Position numbers and translations under genes: made by a program. Source: Sclerurus mexicanus (taxonomy: Eukaryota > Chordata > Aves > Passeriformes > Furnariidae). Taken from it: a stretch of DNA of 64,000 nt. Within the stretch, counting starts at the first letter, position 1, and each line of letters begins with the position of its first letter. Positions 50,061 to 61,813 of this stretch are shown here, piece by piece. The notes beneath the pieces are model-generated. The model saw only the letters and a list, made by a program, of their open reading frames with translations. It made no database searches and had not been told where the DNA came from. The stretch is taken from NCBI GenBank assembly GCA_013396755.1, contig VWZF01006082.1, positions 1,422,125 to 1,486,124 on the forward strand. Reading direction: 5' to 3'.

Positions 50061-51143
50061 ACAGCCAATAAGATGTGAGCCTACGTGGCACGGATCTGGA
50101 TCCCTGTTTCAGGTGCCCCAGCAGCTCAGTCACTAGAAGCAGACAGTAAACACTGAAAAGACAGACTGTGACTGGTTCTAGCTTTTACAGACCTGACTTG
50201 TCAGTCATTGGAAAACCATCTGTGAGCTCCTTAACCTTGTTCATAATTTGTTTCTCCCAGTTTCTGAGGCAAGTTTGTGCCAAAATATGCTGGTGTGGAT
50301 ATAAATCTTCTGGTGGGACTTGACTTCTTAGGTCACAGTCCCAGCTCACTTACAGTAGGGTGTCAGTTTCTGTTTGCTCAAGGCAGTAACGAATGTGTCT
50401 AAGTTAATTATTACTCGGGACTTCTGTACATCTAAATCTCTAAAACAGAAAAACATTGTTAAACACTTCTGGCAGCACTGAGGCTTCTCTCATTTTCTTT
50501 TACATAACCCAGACTAATTCCAGCATGCATATTCACAATAAGTTGTATCTAATTCTGCACATGAGATTATATCATAGGATCTTATGTGGCAGGTGCCAGG
50601 TTGAGAAAATAGAATTGAAACTTTTCTCCTGATTTTACATTTCCCAGTATCTAAGGAACATGTACACCAATAGCACTTCTGCAACTCTGTAGTGCACCAG
50701 AAAATGTTTGCTTGTTTTACTGCTCTGTTTACTGGTTTTGAGATGATAAATAATAGCATGTGAAGAATTTTCATAAGTATGTCAAATGCTTTATATAGCT
50801 ATCTTGACATAACAGGAGAGCAGAAAAATTACTCGATTTAATGCAAACATCAATAAATACAAGTAAAACATTAGCTGGATGTTAAACATGTTGCAATTCC
50901 AAAGGAATCATAGATCCAAGATTAGTACCATCATTGCCCTCACCAGCTCTGCCCATTCTTTTCAGTGAGCCTGGGATGTGCTCAGAACTGCAGAACTGCC
51001 AGCCTGGCCCCAGTTACTCATCCCTGACTTTTGCACACCTCAGTTCCTTTTGCTAGAAGTCGACTCTGGAGAAAAGCTTGGAAGGAAAGGATGAGCCCAC
51101 TTTGCAAGAAACACTGTATGACAAGTTTTGACAACAGTGCTCT

Positions 51144-51520
51144 GAGCTGGAGGACCATGACTGCAAGAATGATGAACTCCCAGTCAACCCTGAAATTGTG
51201 CAGAATCTGCTGCTCCAGCTGGATCGGTACAAATCTAGGGGGCCTGATAGGATTCATCCAAGAATCCTCAAAGAACTAGCTGATGCCATTGCAAAACTTC
51301 TCTTGGTGACTTTCAAATGGTCTTGGGAATCTGGAAAGGTTCTAGCTGATTGGAAGCTGGTGAACATTGTCCTGATTTTCAAGAATAGCAATCAGGAGGA
51401 CCCCAGAAACCACAGGCCTGTCAGTCTCACTTCAGTGCCTAGTAAAGTTATGAAGAAGATTATTCTGAGAGGTATTGAAAAACACCTGAAAGACAACACA
51501 AGTCTGCATTTGACACACAA
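51144..51520 (+). pseudogene. CR1 reverse transcriptase, fingers portion
   Basis: A single open frame reads ELEDHDCKNDELPVNPEIVQ, then LLLQLDRYKSRGPDRIHPRI and NHRPVSLTSVPSKVMKKIIL. These are the conserved early blocks of non-LTR reverse transcriptases: KS.GPD.IHP, the SW..G..P.DW block (here WESGKVLADWKL), and the NHRPVSLTS block with the conserved Arg-Pro-Ser. No stop or frameshift interrupts this ~125-residue piece, although the copy is otherwise decayed. The catalytic palm that should follow is absent. Confidence 0.92.
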
Positions 51521-51540
51521 CTGTGAGGAGCTGTTGACTC

Positions 51541-52040
51541 TGTCAAAGGCAGGGAGATCCTTCATAGAGACCTTGATACTTTAGAGGGCTGGGCAATCAC
51601 CAACCATATGAAGTTCAACAAGGGAAAGTGCCAGATTCTGCACCTGGGATGGGGCAACCCTGGATGTTCATACAGACTGGGGAAAAAGATGCTGGAAAAC
51701 AGTGCCATGGAAAGGGCCCTGGGCATTCTGGTCAATGGCAAGTTGAATATGAGTCAGCAGTGCCCTGACAGCCAGGGGAGCCAAACGTGTCCTGGGGGGC
51801 ATCAGGCAACGCATCACCAGCTGGTCGAGGGTGGGAATTGTCCCACTCTGCTCTGCACTGGGGTGGCCTCACCTTCAATATTGTGTGCCGTTTTGGGCAC
51901 CACAGTATAAGAAAGATGTTAAGCTATTGGAGAGTGTCCAAATGAGGGCAACAAAGATAGTGAAGGGTCTTGAGGGGAAGCTGTATGAGGCATGGCTGAG
52001 GGCACTTGGTCTGTTCAGCTGGAGAAGAGACTGAGGGGAG
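51541..52040 (+). pseudogene. CR1 reverse transcriptase, post-catalytic portion
   Basis: It resumes in a different frame with VKGREILHRDLDTLEGWAIT, then MKFNKGKCQILHLGWGNPG and NGKLNMSQQC. A frameshift between about 51,765 and 51,831 moves to VPLCSALGWPHLQYCVPFWA and KDVKLLESVQMRATKIVKGL, ending in LFSWRRD with a stop at 52,032-52,034 where the family usually continues. A further frame holds FRLNIRKRFFHQKG (about 52,160). The order is correct for the region after the FADD motif in the 32.4-kb copy, which fixes the deletion as the RT palm. Confidence 0.92.
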
Positions 52041-52405
52041 ACCTCACTGCAGTTACAGCTTCCTTGTGAGGGGGAGAACAAGGGCAGGTACTGATCTCTT
52101 CTCAGTGGTGACCAGTGACAGGACCTGAGGGAATGGTCTGAAGTTGTGTCAGGGGAGGTTTAGGTTGAATATTAGAAAAAGGTTCTTTCACCAAAAGGGT
52201 AGTTGGGCCCTGGAACAGGCTCCCCAGGGAAGTGGTCACAACACCAAGCCTGACGGAGTTCAAGAAACATTTGGACAATCCTCTCAGGCACATAGTGTGA
52301 CTCTAGGGGATGGTCTTGTACAGGGCTAGAAGTTGGACTTAATGATTGTTGTGGGTCCCTTCTAAATTGCATGTTATGTGACTCTGCAGTTCTTTGACTC
52401 TGTAA

Positions 52406-55351
52406 GTATGTTAAGTGATGGGAAGAGGATTCTTGCTGTACATAGTCAACATCATGGTTTACCTGAATTATGCCCAAACTCACTGTGTGGGTCTTAATGT
52501 GTTGGGGTTTGGGAAGGGGGGAGAGTGTTGGGTTACTGGTAAGTCTGTACTTTCTGACATGTGAAAGGTTTTCTTCAAAAAACCTCTTTCCAAGGAAGGA
52601 ACCCTGGAGGGTCAGATTCAGTCACACTGGCAAGCATAATTTTGTGGAGTGCTGCATCAGGACAGCAAGTTTGGATACTGGCAACTTGGTAGACCAGTGT
52701 AACACTGAAGTCCAGTTAGCATCTTGCTTTCATGCTTCTATAATATAGAGCCTCAGGGGAGGCTCTGACACACAGATCTCCACTTGATGTTTAAAGTTCA
52801 GAGTTTCTCCTCCAACTCTGGTTCTTTTTTGTTGTACACAAAGTATTGCCATCTGCAGGACCACACACCAAATAGCTCAGATAGATAGACAATGGGAAGA
52901 AACAGACACTTCTAGGCATTATTCATCTTAACTGGAAAGCATCTGGCTGAATTATGTCAGTTGAATCACATCCTCGAAGTGGCTGTGGAGGCAAGCAGTG
53001 GGTGTCTGGCACCATAGACATCTGATGTTAGACAATATGAGTCCTGTTTATGAGGACTGTTGCCAAGACCAAATGAAACTGTAGATAAAGAGTATGTCTA
53101 GGTAAGCTATTTCTTGCCCTTAAACAGTGTTCTTAGTAATTTTATTTTTCTCTGAATTGAATTTGCCTATGATGCTACTTAGTAATTGTCCTATGGTATT
53201 GCCACCATACATAACCTAGTGATTACTTAGACTTTTATGTGTTGAAATGGCATCAGACCTGAGTCACTGACACAACATACAAAGTTTTCATTTTTTAAGA
53301 ATTTCTATAAACCAGCAGTTAATCTCCTTTAGCAGTACAGTACAAACCAGCAACTTATCAGCAATAAGCCTTCATTTATTTAGCAAAGACTGCCTTTGGC
53401 TTTGCAGAATCATGTTGACACCTTATCCTTAGAAACCATGTTGCAGCCGGTGGATTGAAACTGATGTAGAGTAAAAACAAGTGCTGACCCCATTGTAACC
53501 TGAGCAGCCATAGGAACTGGGATGATGCCTCAGTTTAGATGGCTATCCCTATTCATTGAACTAAAACATATGTCTATGAACCTGAGGTGCATTACATCTA
53601 TAGGGCCTTTATTCTTTGACAATCTCGGAGTCTGAGGGTGATGGGGTTAAAAGTCTGCTTTTGGTAAGATGGGTCCCATTCTTCCCGTTTAAAGGGAAAA
53701 ATGTTGGACATGAGAGTCAGCGAGGAATTAATTTTGTTGTGAGTTCTAGGAACTCTGTTATTGTTGGTTTAGCTGATTTTTGTGTTTTTTTTTTTTTTGA
53801 AATGCCATGGCATCTTTTCCAAGGTTAAAGTTATAGTCATGTTCATCTCAACAAAGTCAATCGTATTAAAAACAAATCCTGTACTGGAATTACCAGTTAC
53901 ATAACTTATGAAACCCTTTATTAAGGACCAGTTGCTGTAGCTTCTAATGTCTATATATTATTGTTGCTCTACTGGTTTGTGCATCAGTTCATGCCAGATG
54001 AGCATCTGGCCCCAAATGTTCAGTACATGCTTCTCAAGATGCTATTAAGAGAGGAGTGCAAGGAAAGGATTATGTTAAATACTGGTTTATTTCATCATTG
54101 GTTTGTTCACAAGAGAGGCACAGAGAAAAGCATATAACATATGTCCCTTTTTCCCACCCCCCTAGCTCTTTCAGTGAACCCCTTGCTGGGACTGTAGAAC
54201 AAGAAAGTCCAGAATGGGGAAACTGCTGATGCTGAAGGTTGGCTTTTGGGACCTATCTCATTTTGTATCATATTATCGCTAAAATGATCTACTGAATTTC
54301 TTCAGAGTAATGAGCTTGACCTCAGTGTCTAACAGTACATGAATAACTTCTGCCATGTCTTACACACTGTGGAAGGATAGCAAGATTCTTATGCAGAATA
54401 AGAGAAAATCTGAAAAATTAAAAGATCCAGTTAAATCACATGCAATGGGGAGAAAACATGAGAGTGTAAATAAGTGATCAGATTATCTAGCTTAAGTGCA
54501 TGTGGTGAAACCATATGGGGTAACTACCTTCATCATCCCTCAGACTAATCCAAAAATACTATCTGATTATTTTATATATGTAAGCTTTTACTCCTCTTTT
54601 GGAGATGTGAAAGCTAACAACACAGCCTGAGAAGCTGTGCTGAAGCCTGTTGAATTAGTGAGATATTTCCAAAAACCAATTGCTAAGTTTGAGATGAAAA
54701 CTTCCTTCTTTAAGAAGTGCCTTATGATTACAGAAGTTCAATTAGTGATGGCTTGTACCTGAGCTTTAGAGAAAATGATTATCTGTATCTAACCCTACAA
54801 GGTATCATTCACTTTGAAAATACAGCCCTGTGTGTTTCAGGCTACATACTGAATATAAGTAGCTCTGAAGAAATGTCTTTCCAGGTTGCCTGTTAACAAT
54901 TTCCCCATTGCCAGAAATGAAATTAGTTTCAGAGCTAGGATCTGAATTCAGAAATTATGCCCAAACCCATATTTGTACCATACTGCACCTGGAGTTTTTC
55001 ACTACCAGTATTTCAACAAGGCAGGTGCTGGGTTATGCTCAGACTCTGTCCTGAAAATTGAGACTCTGGACTCTCCATTGTCACTTTTTTAATGAAAAGA
55101 TTTGTAACAGTTTCCATTTCTTTTCCCTACTGTGTGAAAATATGAATTGTGCAGTACAGTAAAAACCCAGCATGTTGTCAGCTTTGCTTTTACAGGGAAG
55201 TTCTGGAGCCCTGGCATGGATTTTCCAGGTATATCCTCCATCCACTGCAGCCACAGTGCTCCCTTCTCTCTTCTGTTATCTTGGTCTTCTTGGAACCTGC
55301 AAGGAAATGTTCTTGCCCTTGGTCATTAGCCTTCAGCTGAAGTGGTCTTTG
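52406..55351. other. Unique non-coding sequence
   Basis: No gene recognised. A G-rich stretch at 52,504-52,532 has G runs of 4, 3, 6 and 3 with loops of 3, 2 and 8 nt, just outside the canonical quadruplex limit. T14 lies at 53,785-53,798. The 18-mer shared with 39.19 kb is at 53,860-53,877. Confidence 0.65.
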
Positions 55352-55406
55352 CTAAACTATGATCCCTTCCAACCTTACCCACTCTGTGATTCTATAATTC
55401 TGTAAT
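55352..55406 (+). mobile_element. CR1 LINE 3' tail, about 50 bp
   Basis: ATGATCCCTTCCAACCTTAC, then CCACTCTGTGATTCTATAAT and TCTGTAAT match the terminal end of CR1, including the octamer-like repeat. Upstream of about 55,350 the sequence no longer matches. It is either an extremely short insertion or an old copy whose 5' part has diverged beyond recognition. Confidence 0.8.
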
Positions 55407-56800
55407 CATCACTTTTAGCAATGCTAGCAGAGTTTATGATCCTGTTGCCTCTACTTCTATTTTTCCCCTCGTTGGGAAACACTACATTTCTTTGTAATTT
55501 GGTTCACCAAGGTGAGAGCTGTGGGAGAGCAGGTGAGTCTAGCTTGTTAGAAATGGGAATGTCATTTAACTAACTGCTTTCAGCACATCCATTTTCATCA
55601 TGGCTGCTTTTTATGCCCAAGACCCATATCTCTGGTATGCAGCTCAATGACCAGATCCATCACTTTTCCCTTTCATTTTGCTTCTCTTCATCTACTTGGA
55701 CACAGCAGTTTCCATCGCCCAGTGCAGTCTGAGTGTAAGGGCTGATGTGCCCTCCTGCAGCTTCCCATGAGCCTGTTGCCCCAGTGTCACTGTACCATCT
55801 GTCCTTCCTCCTTCCCTGAACAAAGCTGTGCCAAGTGCTGTGCTCCTAGAGTGTAGAAACTGGGGGATCTGAAGAGAGGAAGGAAACAGAGTGCTTCCTT
55901 TAAAGTTCTTAGCTGTCATCAGATATACCCAGCTGAAGAATTTCTTCATGCAGGATCATGGGGGAATAAATTGTTATTCCTTCAGCAACTGTCTTACCAC
56001 TGCTAAACTGAAGGGCGGATTGGTGAAGAAATGTCTCTTTACATGGAGAAACTGTTTCTCACAGGTGTTTGCAAGATGCTTTAGTTCTGGAGTTGAAAGA
56101 TCTTTAAACAGACCTAATTTTCAAGAATTAAAGGCATCCTCCTTTGAAAATCAGAGATCTTCAGCTGGGCAAAGGAAAACTTAGATACATACTCACTGGG
56201 TTCAGTGGACTGGTTTGTACTGTTCATCCTGTGATATTTAATTGACAAAGAGACTTTCTCTTACTGTCACTTCATTTTTTTTGCATAAGTAGAAGAAAGC
56301 TTTATTTCATTACAAACCCAAAGTCATACTCCATTATACAAATACTAATCTCAGCCCAGGAAAGGAAAGTGAAGCACAACTCTTCCTATCCCTCCTTACA
56401 CCAGAAGACACTAACACATCTTTAACATTAAGCTGGAATCACACATCACACATGCTGTATTTTGCAACAGGCTGCATACATATAATTTTTTCTGTATTTG
56501 TTAAGGTTAATCTCAAGGCTTGTTTCAAGGTCAAGCAGTACAACAGTTTTAAAAATTGTCATTAAATCATTACAGCCCTGACCATGGGACTGCAGTTTTC
56601 ACATTGATCCTCCCCTGTCAGCAGCATCGACATGGACTGGCATGTGGGAGCGTCACTCTCACAGAACCCCCACCATGTCCCTGGTTGCTGGCCATTGCCT
56701 CTGGTAGCTCTTAACCAACAGCAGTGTTTGTGGTTCAATAGCCAGTCTGACACAGGCAGCTGAACTGGGTGAAGCTGAGCAAGATGTACAGATGAGGGTT

Positions 56801-56827
56801 GTATGCATATATGTATGTATATATGTA
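56801..56827. repeat. Short (TATG)n-like repeat
   Basis: GTATGCATATATGTATGTAT followed by ATATGTA: alternating purine-pyrimidine microsatellite, about 27 bp. Confidence 0.8.
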
Positions 56828-57625
56828 AAGGCTAGAGCCAGAAAAGAGGCACAGATTCACTGACCAAGACTGCTGACTCCCAGGAGCTGTTCTCTTTGCC
56901 AACTGCTTCCATCAACTTTAAATACAATGGACGTTTATGATAATCCATTGGGAATCTTTACTGTGATTCAGTAAGTAAGCTAATACATCTGTCCTTTTTA
57001 TTTTAAGTTAATAGGACTATAAATATTTAAATATATGCATATTTCACAAGGGCAAAATGGTTTTAAATACTCACACCTCTGTGCCCTTAGTGATAAGATA
57101 TGTTTTGAAATGATTTAGTTAAGCATTGAAAATAGTTTGACCTTTGAGTTAAACTAATCTAAGCAGCATTTCAACAAGCAGTAACACAGACATTCTAGAT
57201 AATTTATTGAAAATGCCATAGAACTGCAGTGAACTTCAGAAAGTGAAGAAAGGAATCAGGCCTTTTTTTTTCTCCAAAGAATGCTGACTCTCTCAGAAGT
57301 TTTAAGAATCTGTAGCTGTTTTAGTAAGCATGTATTTATTTCACAAATGCATTTGAAAGGTCCTGAAAGTTGTGAAGCTAATGTCCCATTATACTGTGTG
57401 GTGTGTTTTTGAAGAATGAACTCATATATCATAGATAAATTATTCAAGATTTCACTTTATTGTATGTATGTTGGGTCATATAATAGGAAATAATGTTTGT
57501 TTAAAGTGTATCTCTCTGCATTTATTTGCTAAAAGTGGCTGTCCAATACTTAGGAGGGCTGGGAGTCAGTATGTCCAGATTCTGCTTCCAGTTTCACCAA
57601 AGTCAGTTTTTCAGCCAAAGTAATG

Positions 57626-57680
57626 TTAGGGGTTTTGGGGTTTTTTTGAGTCCGTGTTTTTGTTTTTGTTTTTTGTTTTT
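57626..57680. repeat. T/G-rich low-complexity tract
   Basis: TTAGGGGTTTTGGGGTTTTTTT followed after a short break by repeated TTTTTG units. It superficially resembles ciliate telomere units (GGGGTTTT) but only two G4 runs are present. Confidence 0.85.
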
Positions 57681-59420
57681 CATATCTAAAAATGTGTAAA
57701 TCTAGAACTTAATGAATAGTAGTGTGTCAGAAGACTTAAATTTTGCATAATTCAAATTTTCAAGAATTGCAAACTTTTGGACTCCTCTGGTCCCTTTCTA
57801 CTTGAATAGAATTGCCTCTTCCCATGGAACTGGACTGCAGCTGAAAAAATTTTCTCTGGATCTTTCAGTAATGTGTATTTTTTTGATGTTTGAGTTTCTT
57901 TAGTTGGTTGGTTTGGGTTTTTTTCTTAGGAATTATTTAACTTGTTTTGCCTATATTTAATTTTCCATAAGTGAGACAAAATAAGATAAGCCAAAACATA
58001 TTTTCACTAACCATATGATTGTAAGATTTGTGTATATTTTCTTTCTGCATTGTTTCCTTTTCATTACTCTTTGTCAAGTTTTAAATCTATGCTAGAAATC
58101 TTTTTTAATAGGGACGTCGTCTTTGCAGGTCTCCAGTGAAAAGGCTAGTGTATTCTGGAGCACATTAAAGTAGAAGCCAGAATTCTGGATAGTTTATTTA
58201 TCAACCTAAAGTCTGGTCTTCCTCTTCTTCCTGCACTCAAAGGCAAGTGGGCCACTGCTGTAGGCAGTGCTCCCTCATTCTGGATGCTGCAGGTAAATAC
58301 AGGAACTGGGCAGACTGAAAAAAGAGAGAACAGAGACACAAAAAGGGGAGCAAATACAGTACCATAATCATAAATATTTCTGTTTCCCCACTTCCCCTCT
58401 CCAAAGACAAGAAAACAAAACCTGAGCTGGGAACAGGCAATGCAAACAGAATACAAGCTGACACATTGTTGGGAGTGGCAGAGGGATGACCACTTCGGCT
58501 CCACACACACCGGGGACCTGCTCAGGGCAATGCTGTTGCCCTTGGTCTTCCAGAGTCTCTGGATGCTTTGCATTTGAGGCTGGTTGAGCTACTATGTAAA
58601 GCAAAGCAACCACTGCCAGTGTAATGAGGCATAGCAACTGAACCCCTGCAGGAAGATTTGCTGAATAAATTGGTGGAAAGATAGGTTCATCTTACTCTAT
58701 GATCCTTCACATTTCAGCGGGGCTGAAGCGTGTTTGCAAATTTGTGCTTTTTTCAGCAAGAGTTAAGGGTACCCTAACCCCAAAGACTGTGTACAATGGG
58801 TACAGTTATTAAAGTTCATATGCACTGGAGTTATGCTCAGCAGGCTTAGAACTGCTCATTAATTTATTTTTTTTCAAGTGGAATTCTTTGAACGTATTAC
58901 GTCAGAACAAAAGATGCTTGGAATAAGTGGGCAGTGCTTGTGCAGACTCTATAATAGAGCCATCAGAAAGAGGCAGAACACTCTATTATGCACATTTCCC
59001 TTAAAATATGAAGAAATCTGGCAAGTTCTACACAAACATAAGTAATACCAATGAGGAATTTGAAAGCTCAAAAAGAAAAGAAATATTCAGACACAGTCAT
59101 TACAGTCTCATTTCTTTGATTATCTGGATGAAGAGTGCCAAGGATACTGAGTGAATTAAATGAGGACTCTTGTACAGTCATCAAACCCCTGTATTAGCTA
59201 TTGCAGAACCAGAATCCAGTCATTAGAGACATAGGCTGAGCTTTTCTCCAGAGAACTGAGCTATCTCCCTGGAAGCCAATAATATAGTTCCTTAGCTGCT
59301 TGTGGAATACTTAGCCACAGAGCTTGATTAGGCATATGCTCCTTGGCTGAGTCTTCATTTCTGAAAGCTATTTATCTCTATAAACAACTGTGCTTCATTG
59401 CATTCAGAATGGAGACAAGC

Positions 59421-59560
59421 AAGAAAAAACAATCAATCAAAGGAAAAAAACCAACCAAAAAACAAACTCTAAAACCAACTAACAAACAAACAAAAACCAA
59501 ACCAAAACCCAAAACCAAATCCCCCACAAGCAAACAAAAGAAACCCCCAAAGAAAGTAGT
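59421..59560. repeat. A/C-rich (AAAC)n low-complexity region
   Basis: About 140 bp of the plus strand is almost only A and C: AACC, AAAC and ACAAAC units in imperfect array, ending in C5 runs. Open frames on both strands across it (Lys/Thr/Pro-rich and Phe/Gly/Leu-rich) are translation artefacts. The minus strand is a long G/T-rich array with many GG and GGG runs. Confidence 0.92.
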
Positions 59561-61699
59561 ATATCTCATCACCTTCCTTACAACAGTTGACTAGTAAGAG
59601 CCAGGCCTGTATGCTGGAGCGTTTTTCTAATCCTGTTCCTGACACTTTTCTCTGAATGCCCATCAATCTGACTGTGAAGTGAGCTTGCAGGAGTTAAACC
59701 AGAGGAATCAGCTTACTGGAAAACAGTACTTGTGGTTTCTGTGATGTGGCAGCAATAAATATCTCCCCTATGCATCTGCACAGTGCTGTTCCTGGAGCAC
59801 CACTCCTGACTCATGAAGCATCATAAGAACAGGTGTCCCTTCATGGACGTGCTTGTCTGGCAGTGATGGACTGAGACAAATACACTGTAGGAGACAGTTA
59901 GTGTAAAAGCATGACAAAAGGCTCAAAAAGTAGAGGACTTCAAAATCAGTAGTTTGTACTGCTCAATGTTACACTTTTAAATTACAAAAAAACACCCCCA
60001 AAACAGTAGATATCTCCTAATTTTAATCTCTTTGATGTAACTATGTAACCAAAAAGCAGACCATAGTCCTATGTTTTCCACTAAAAAAAGAGAGAAGTTT
60101 ACTAGCTGTCATAGTGGTTCATAAAATTTAACAGTTTTGTTCTTAACCCTGTACAGACAATGTGAGCCATAAACGATGCTTTTACTAACTCTACAGTCAG
60201 AATCCCTTCCTACACTAAGGATTTACCTGTGCCAAAACCCCTCCTAAGAGATTCCAAGATGTATTTGCCATTAGCTGTTTAATTCAGATCAGGAGTGTAC
60301 TCCAGAAGCAATATTCTGTCCTATACTTGCATTCTCAGTGTGAAGTGATCTTGGAGCACACAAGCTGGATGCCCCTCTGCTGCAACAGGTAGATGGGGTC
60401 CAGCAAAGGCACCTGCTGCATACCAACCACTCACATCCTCTGTAGGGCCCAAAAGAGAGCTAGTAATATCCCTAAAACATGTACAGGTTGGCCCTCAGCT
60501 TCTCTGTACCCACTATTTCACTCTACTGATCCAGTCCAATTATGCTGTGCTACTTGCTAATGCAGAGATGCCCTAGACTTCTAAAGGGAACAGTGAAAAT
60601 CAAGATGGCATTGAGCCAGATCAGCTATTAGCTTGCCAGCCTTTGCAGCAGTTTGCATTGAGATTACAGAGAGGTGCCAAGCAGGAAATCTATGATTGCA
60701 GAGTGGGTGGTGTTTAAACCAGTTTTTACCTTTAGGTTAGATCAGAGTTTCTGAAAGAGTGGTCTTAGTGACTATTTTTTCTGCTAAATAGATGTATTCT
60801 CTCTATTTTTTTTTATTTTTCACTGCACTCCTCATCGTTATGTGGAATGTTGTGTCAGGATAGAGCAAGTTCTAGCCATTGCCAGCAAAAAAAGGCCAAT
60901 AAAATCCACTGTCACAAGCCATCCACATTGAAACAAAGGCAAGGTAGAGCAAATGTTACAAATACTCTGCCAGAGAGATCATCTGGGTGATGTAACTGGA
61001 TCTGTGACCTTCCTTAACTCACAGGGGATCTTTTCTGCTCAATAGGCCACTGAAATAGCTGACTTCTGGCTAGATTTAAATAAGCCACTTGTAAATAATT
61101 TTGTCATGTGTACTGGGAGGCAAAAATTCTGACTGCAATTGATTTTGTTCCTGTACTTTCACAGCATTTTGCCACAAGCCCTCAGTATTGACAGCCTTCC
61201 CAGACCTACAGTGAATTCACAGTGGCTGCCCTAAATATCTCATGCCTGCTATTTTCTCTTTTTCTGCATGTTCGTGTTGAAACCATTCCTGTCCCTGAAA
61301 TATTTGCATACCGTGCTAGAGTCTCTAAAAAGTCTGTTCTGTGATCAAGTCTGTAAGAGACACTTTACTGAGAAGATGCAGATGGGAATGAAAAGCAGCT
61401 CACTGTTAATCTGAGCTATGCTATGTTTGTATCTACTGGAAATCTTACATTCATTTTAAATTCATCTCAATCTCAAATCGAGATTATGGAATCCTTTGCT
61501 TCAGTCAGCAGTACTGTAAATTATCATGGCTATCTTCTCACATTAGACCATTGGTCTGTCTTTGTGGAAGGATGGTTTGACCTCAGACATGGGCCACTGA
61601 GCTCTTGTTGGATAGGAACACAATGAGATGGTGGCCTACAGCTGAAAGCCTAGTGAATCATTGTGACAAGTGCTACTTCTTTTGAAAAAGACCAGAGAC

Positions 61700-61813
61700 T
61701 GACAGCCTTTGCAGAAGGTCAGCTGGCAATGTGTTTAGTGTTTGCATTGCTTTGAGCAGAAAGTTGGATGAGAGACCTCCAGAAGTCCCTCCCACTCTAA
61801 ATGATGCTGAGAC
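61700..61813 (+). mobile_element. Probable degraded CR1 3' end
   Basis: GGATGAGAGACCTCCAGAAG, then TCCCTCCCACTCTAAATGAT and GCTGAGAC approximates the CR1 ending 'ggactagatgacctccagaggtcccttccaacc...atgattctgtgat'. It is strongly diverged and the octamer terminus is lost. The 5' limit is uncertain. Confidence 0.6.

Larger units (their letters stand above)
33288..51059. other. Nearly 18 kb of unique sequence with no CR1 seen
   Basis: This is the longest stretch without a recognisable CR1. Open frames of 136 codons (35,898-36,308) and 124 codons (37,174-37,548) lie on the plus strand but show no known domain, signal peptide or repeat, and their composition resembles random translation. Homopolymers include the A-rich tract at 34.5 kb, A12 at 35,497-35,508 and T19 at 38,913-38,931. 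Several blocks look like conserved regulatory DNA and are listed separately with low confidence. No exon could be supported. Confidence 0.65.
51060..52405 (+). mobile_element. CR1 LINE with internal RT deletion
   Basis: This is the longest CR1 in the window (about 1.35 kb). In order it holds the linker preceding RT, the RT fingers, a junction near 51,515-51,540, the post-catalytic RT and C-terminal region, the 3' untranslated part, and a degraded terminus near 52,400 (GTTATGTGACTCTG where others have ATTCTATGATTCTATG). The 5' boundary is approximate, because the first 80 bp have no clear counterpart. The subfamily resembles the 12.3-kb minus-strand copy (shared GTTGTGGGTCCCTTCTAA end type). 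Confidence 0.96.
55407..61699. other. Unique non-coding sequence with simple repeats
   Basis: No gene recognised. Minus-strand frames of 142, 89 and 89 codons overlap at 58,145-58,640. None resembles a known protein, though an AG acceptor-like pyrimidine stretch is present on that strand. Listed repeats are (TATG)n at 56.8 kb, T/G-rich at 57.65 kb and A/C-rich at 59.42-59.56 kb. Confidence 0.6.

Noticed and set aside
52172..52483. 103-codon minus-strand frame
   Set aside because: Antisense of the CR1 3' end.
52504..52532. G-quadruplex
   Set aside because: The third loop is 8 nt, just beyond the canonical limit of 7; noted only as near-canonical.
57636..57651. Interstitial telomere-like repeat (GGGGTTTTGGGG)
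   Set aside because: Only two G runs; the vertebrate unit TTAGGG appears once. Better explained as a T/G-rich simple tract.
59343..59666. Lys/Thr/Pro-rich and Gly/Phe-rich frames
   Set aside because: Artefact of the A/C-rich low-complexity tract.
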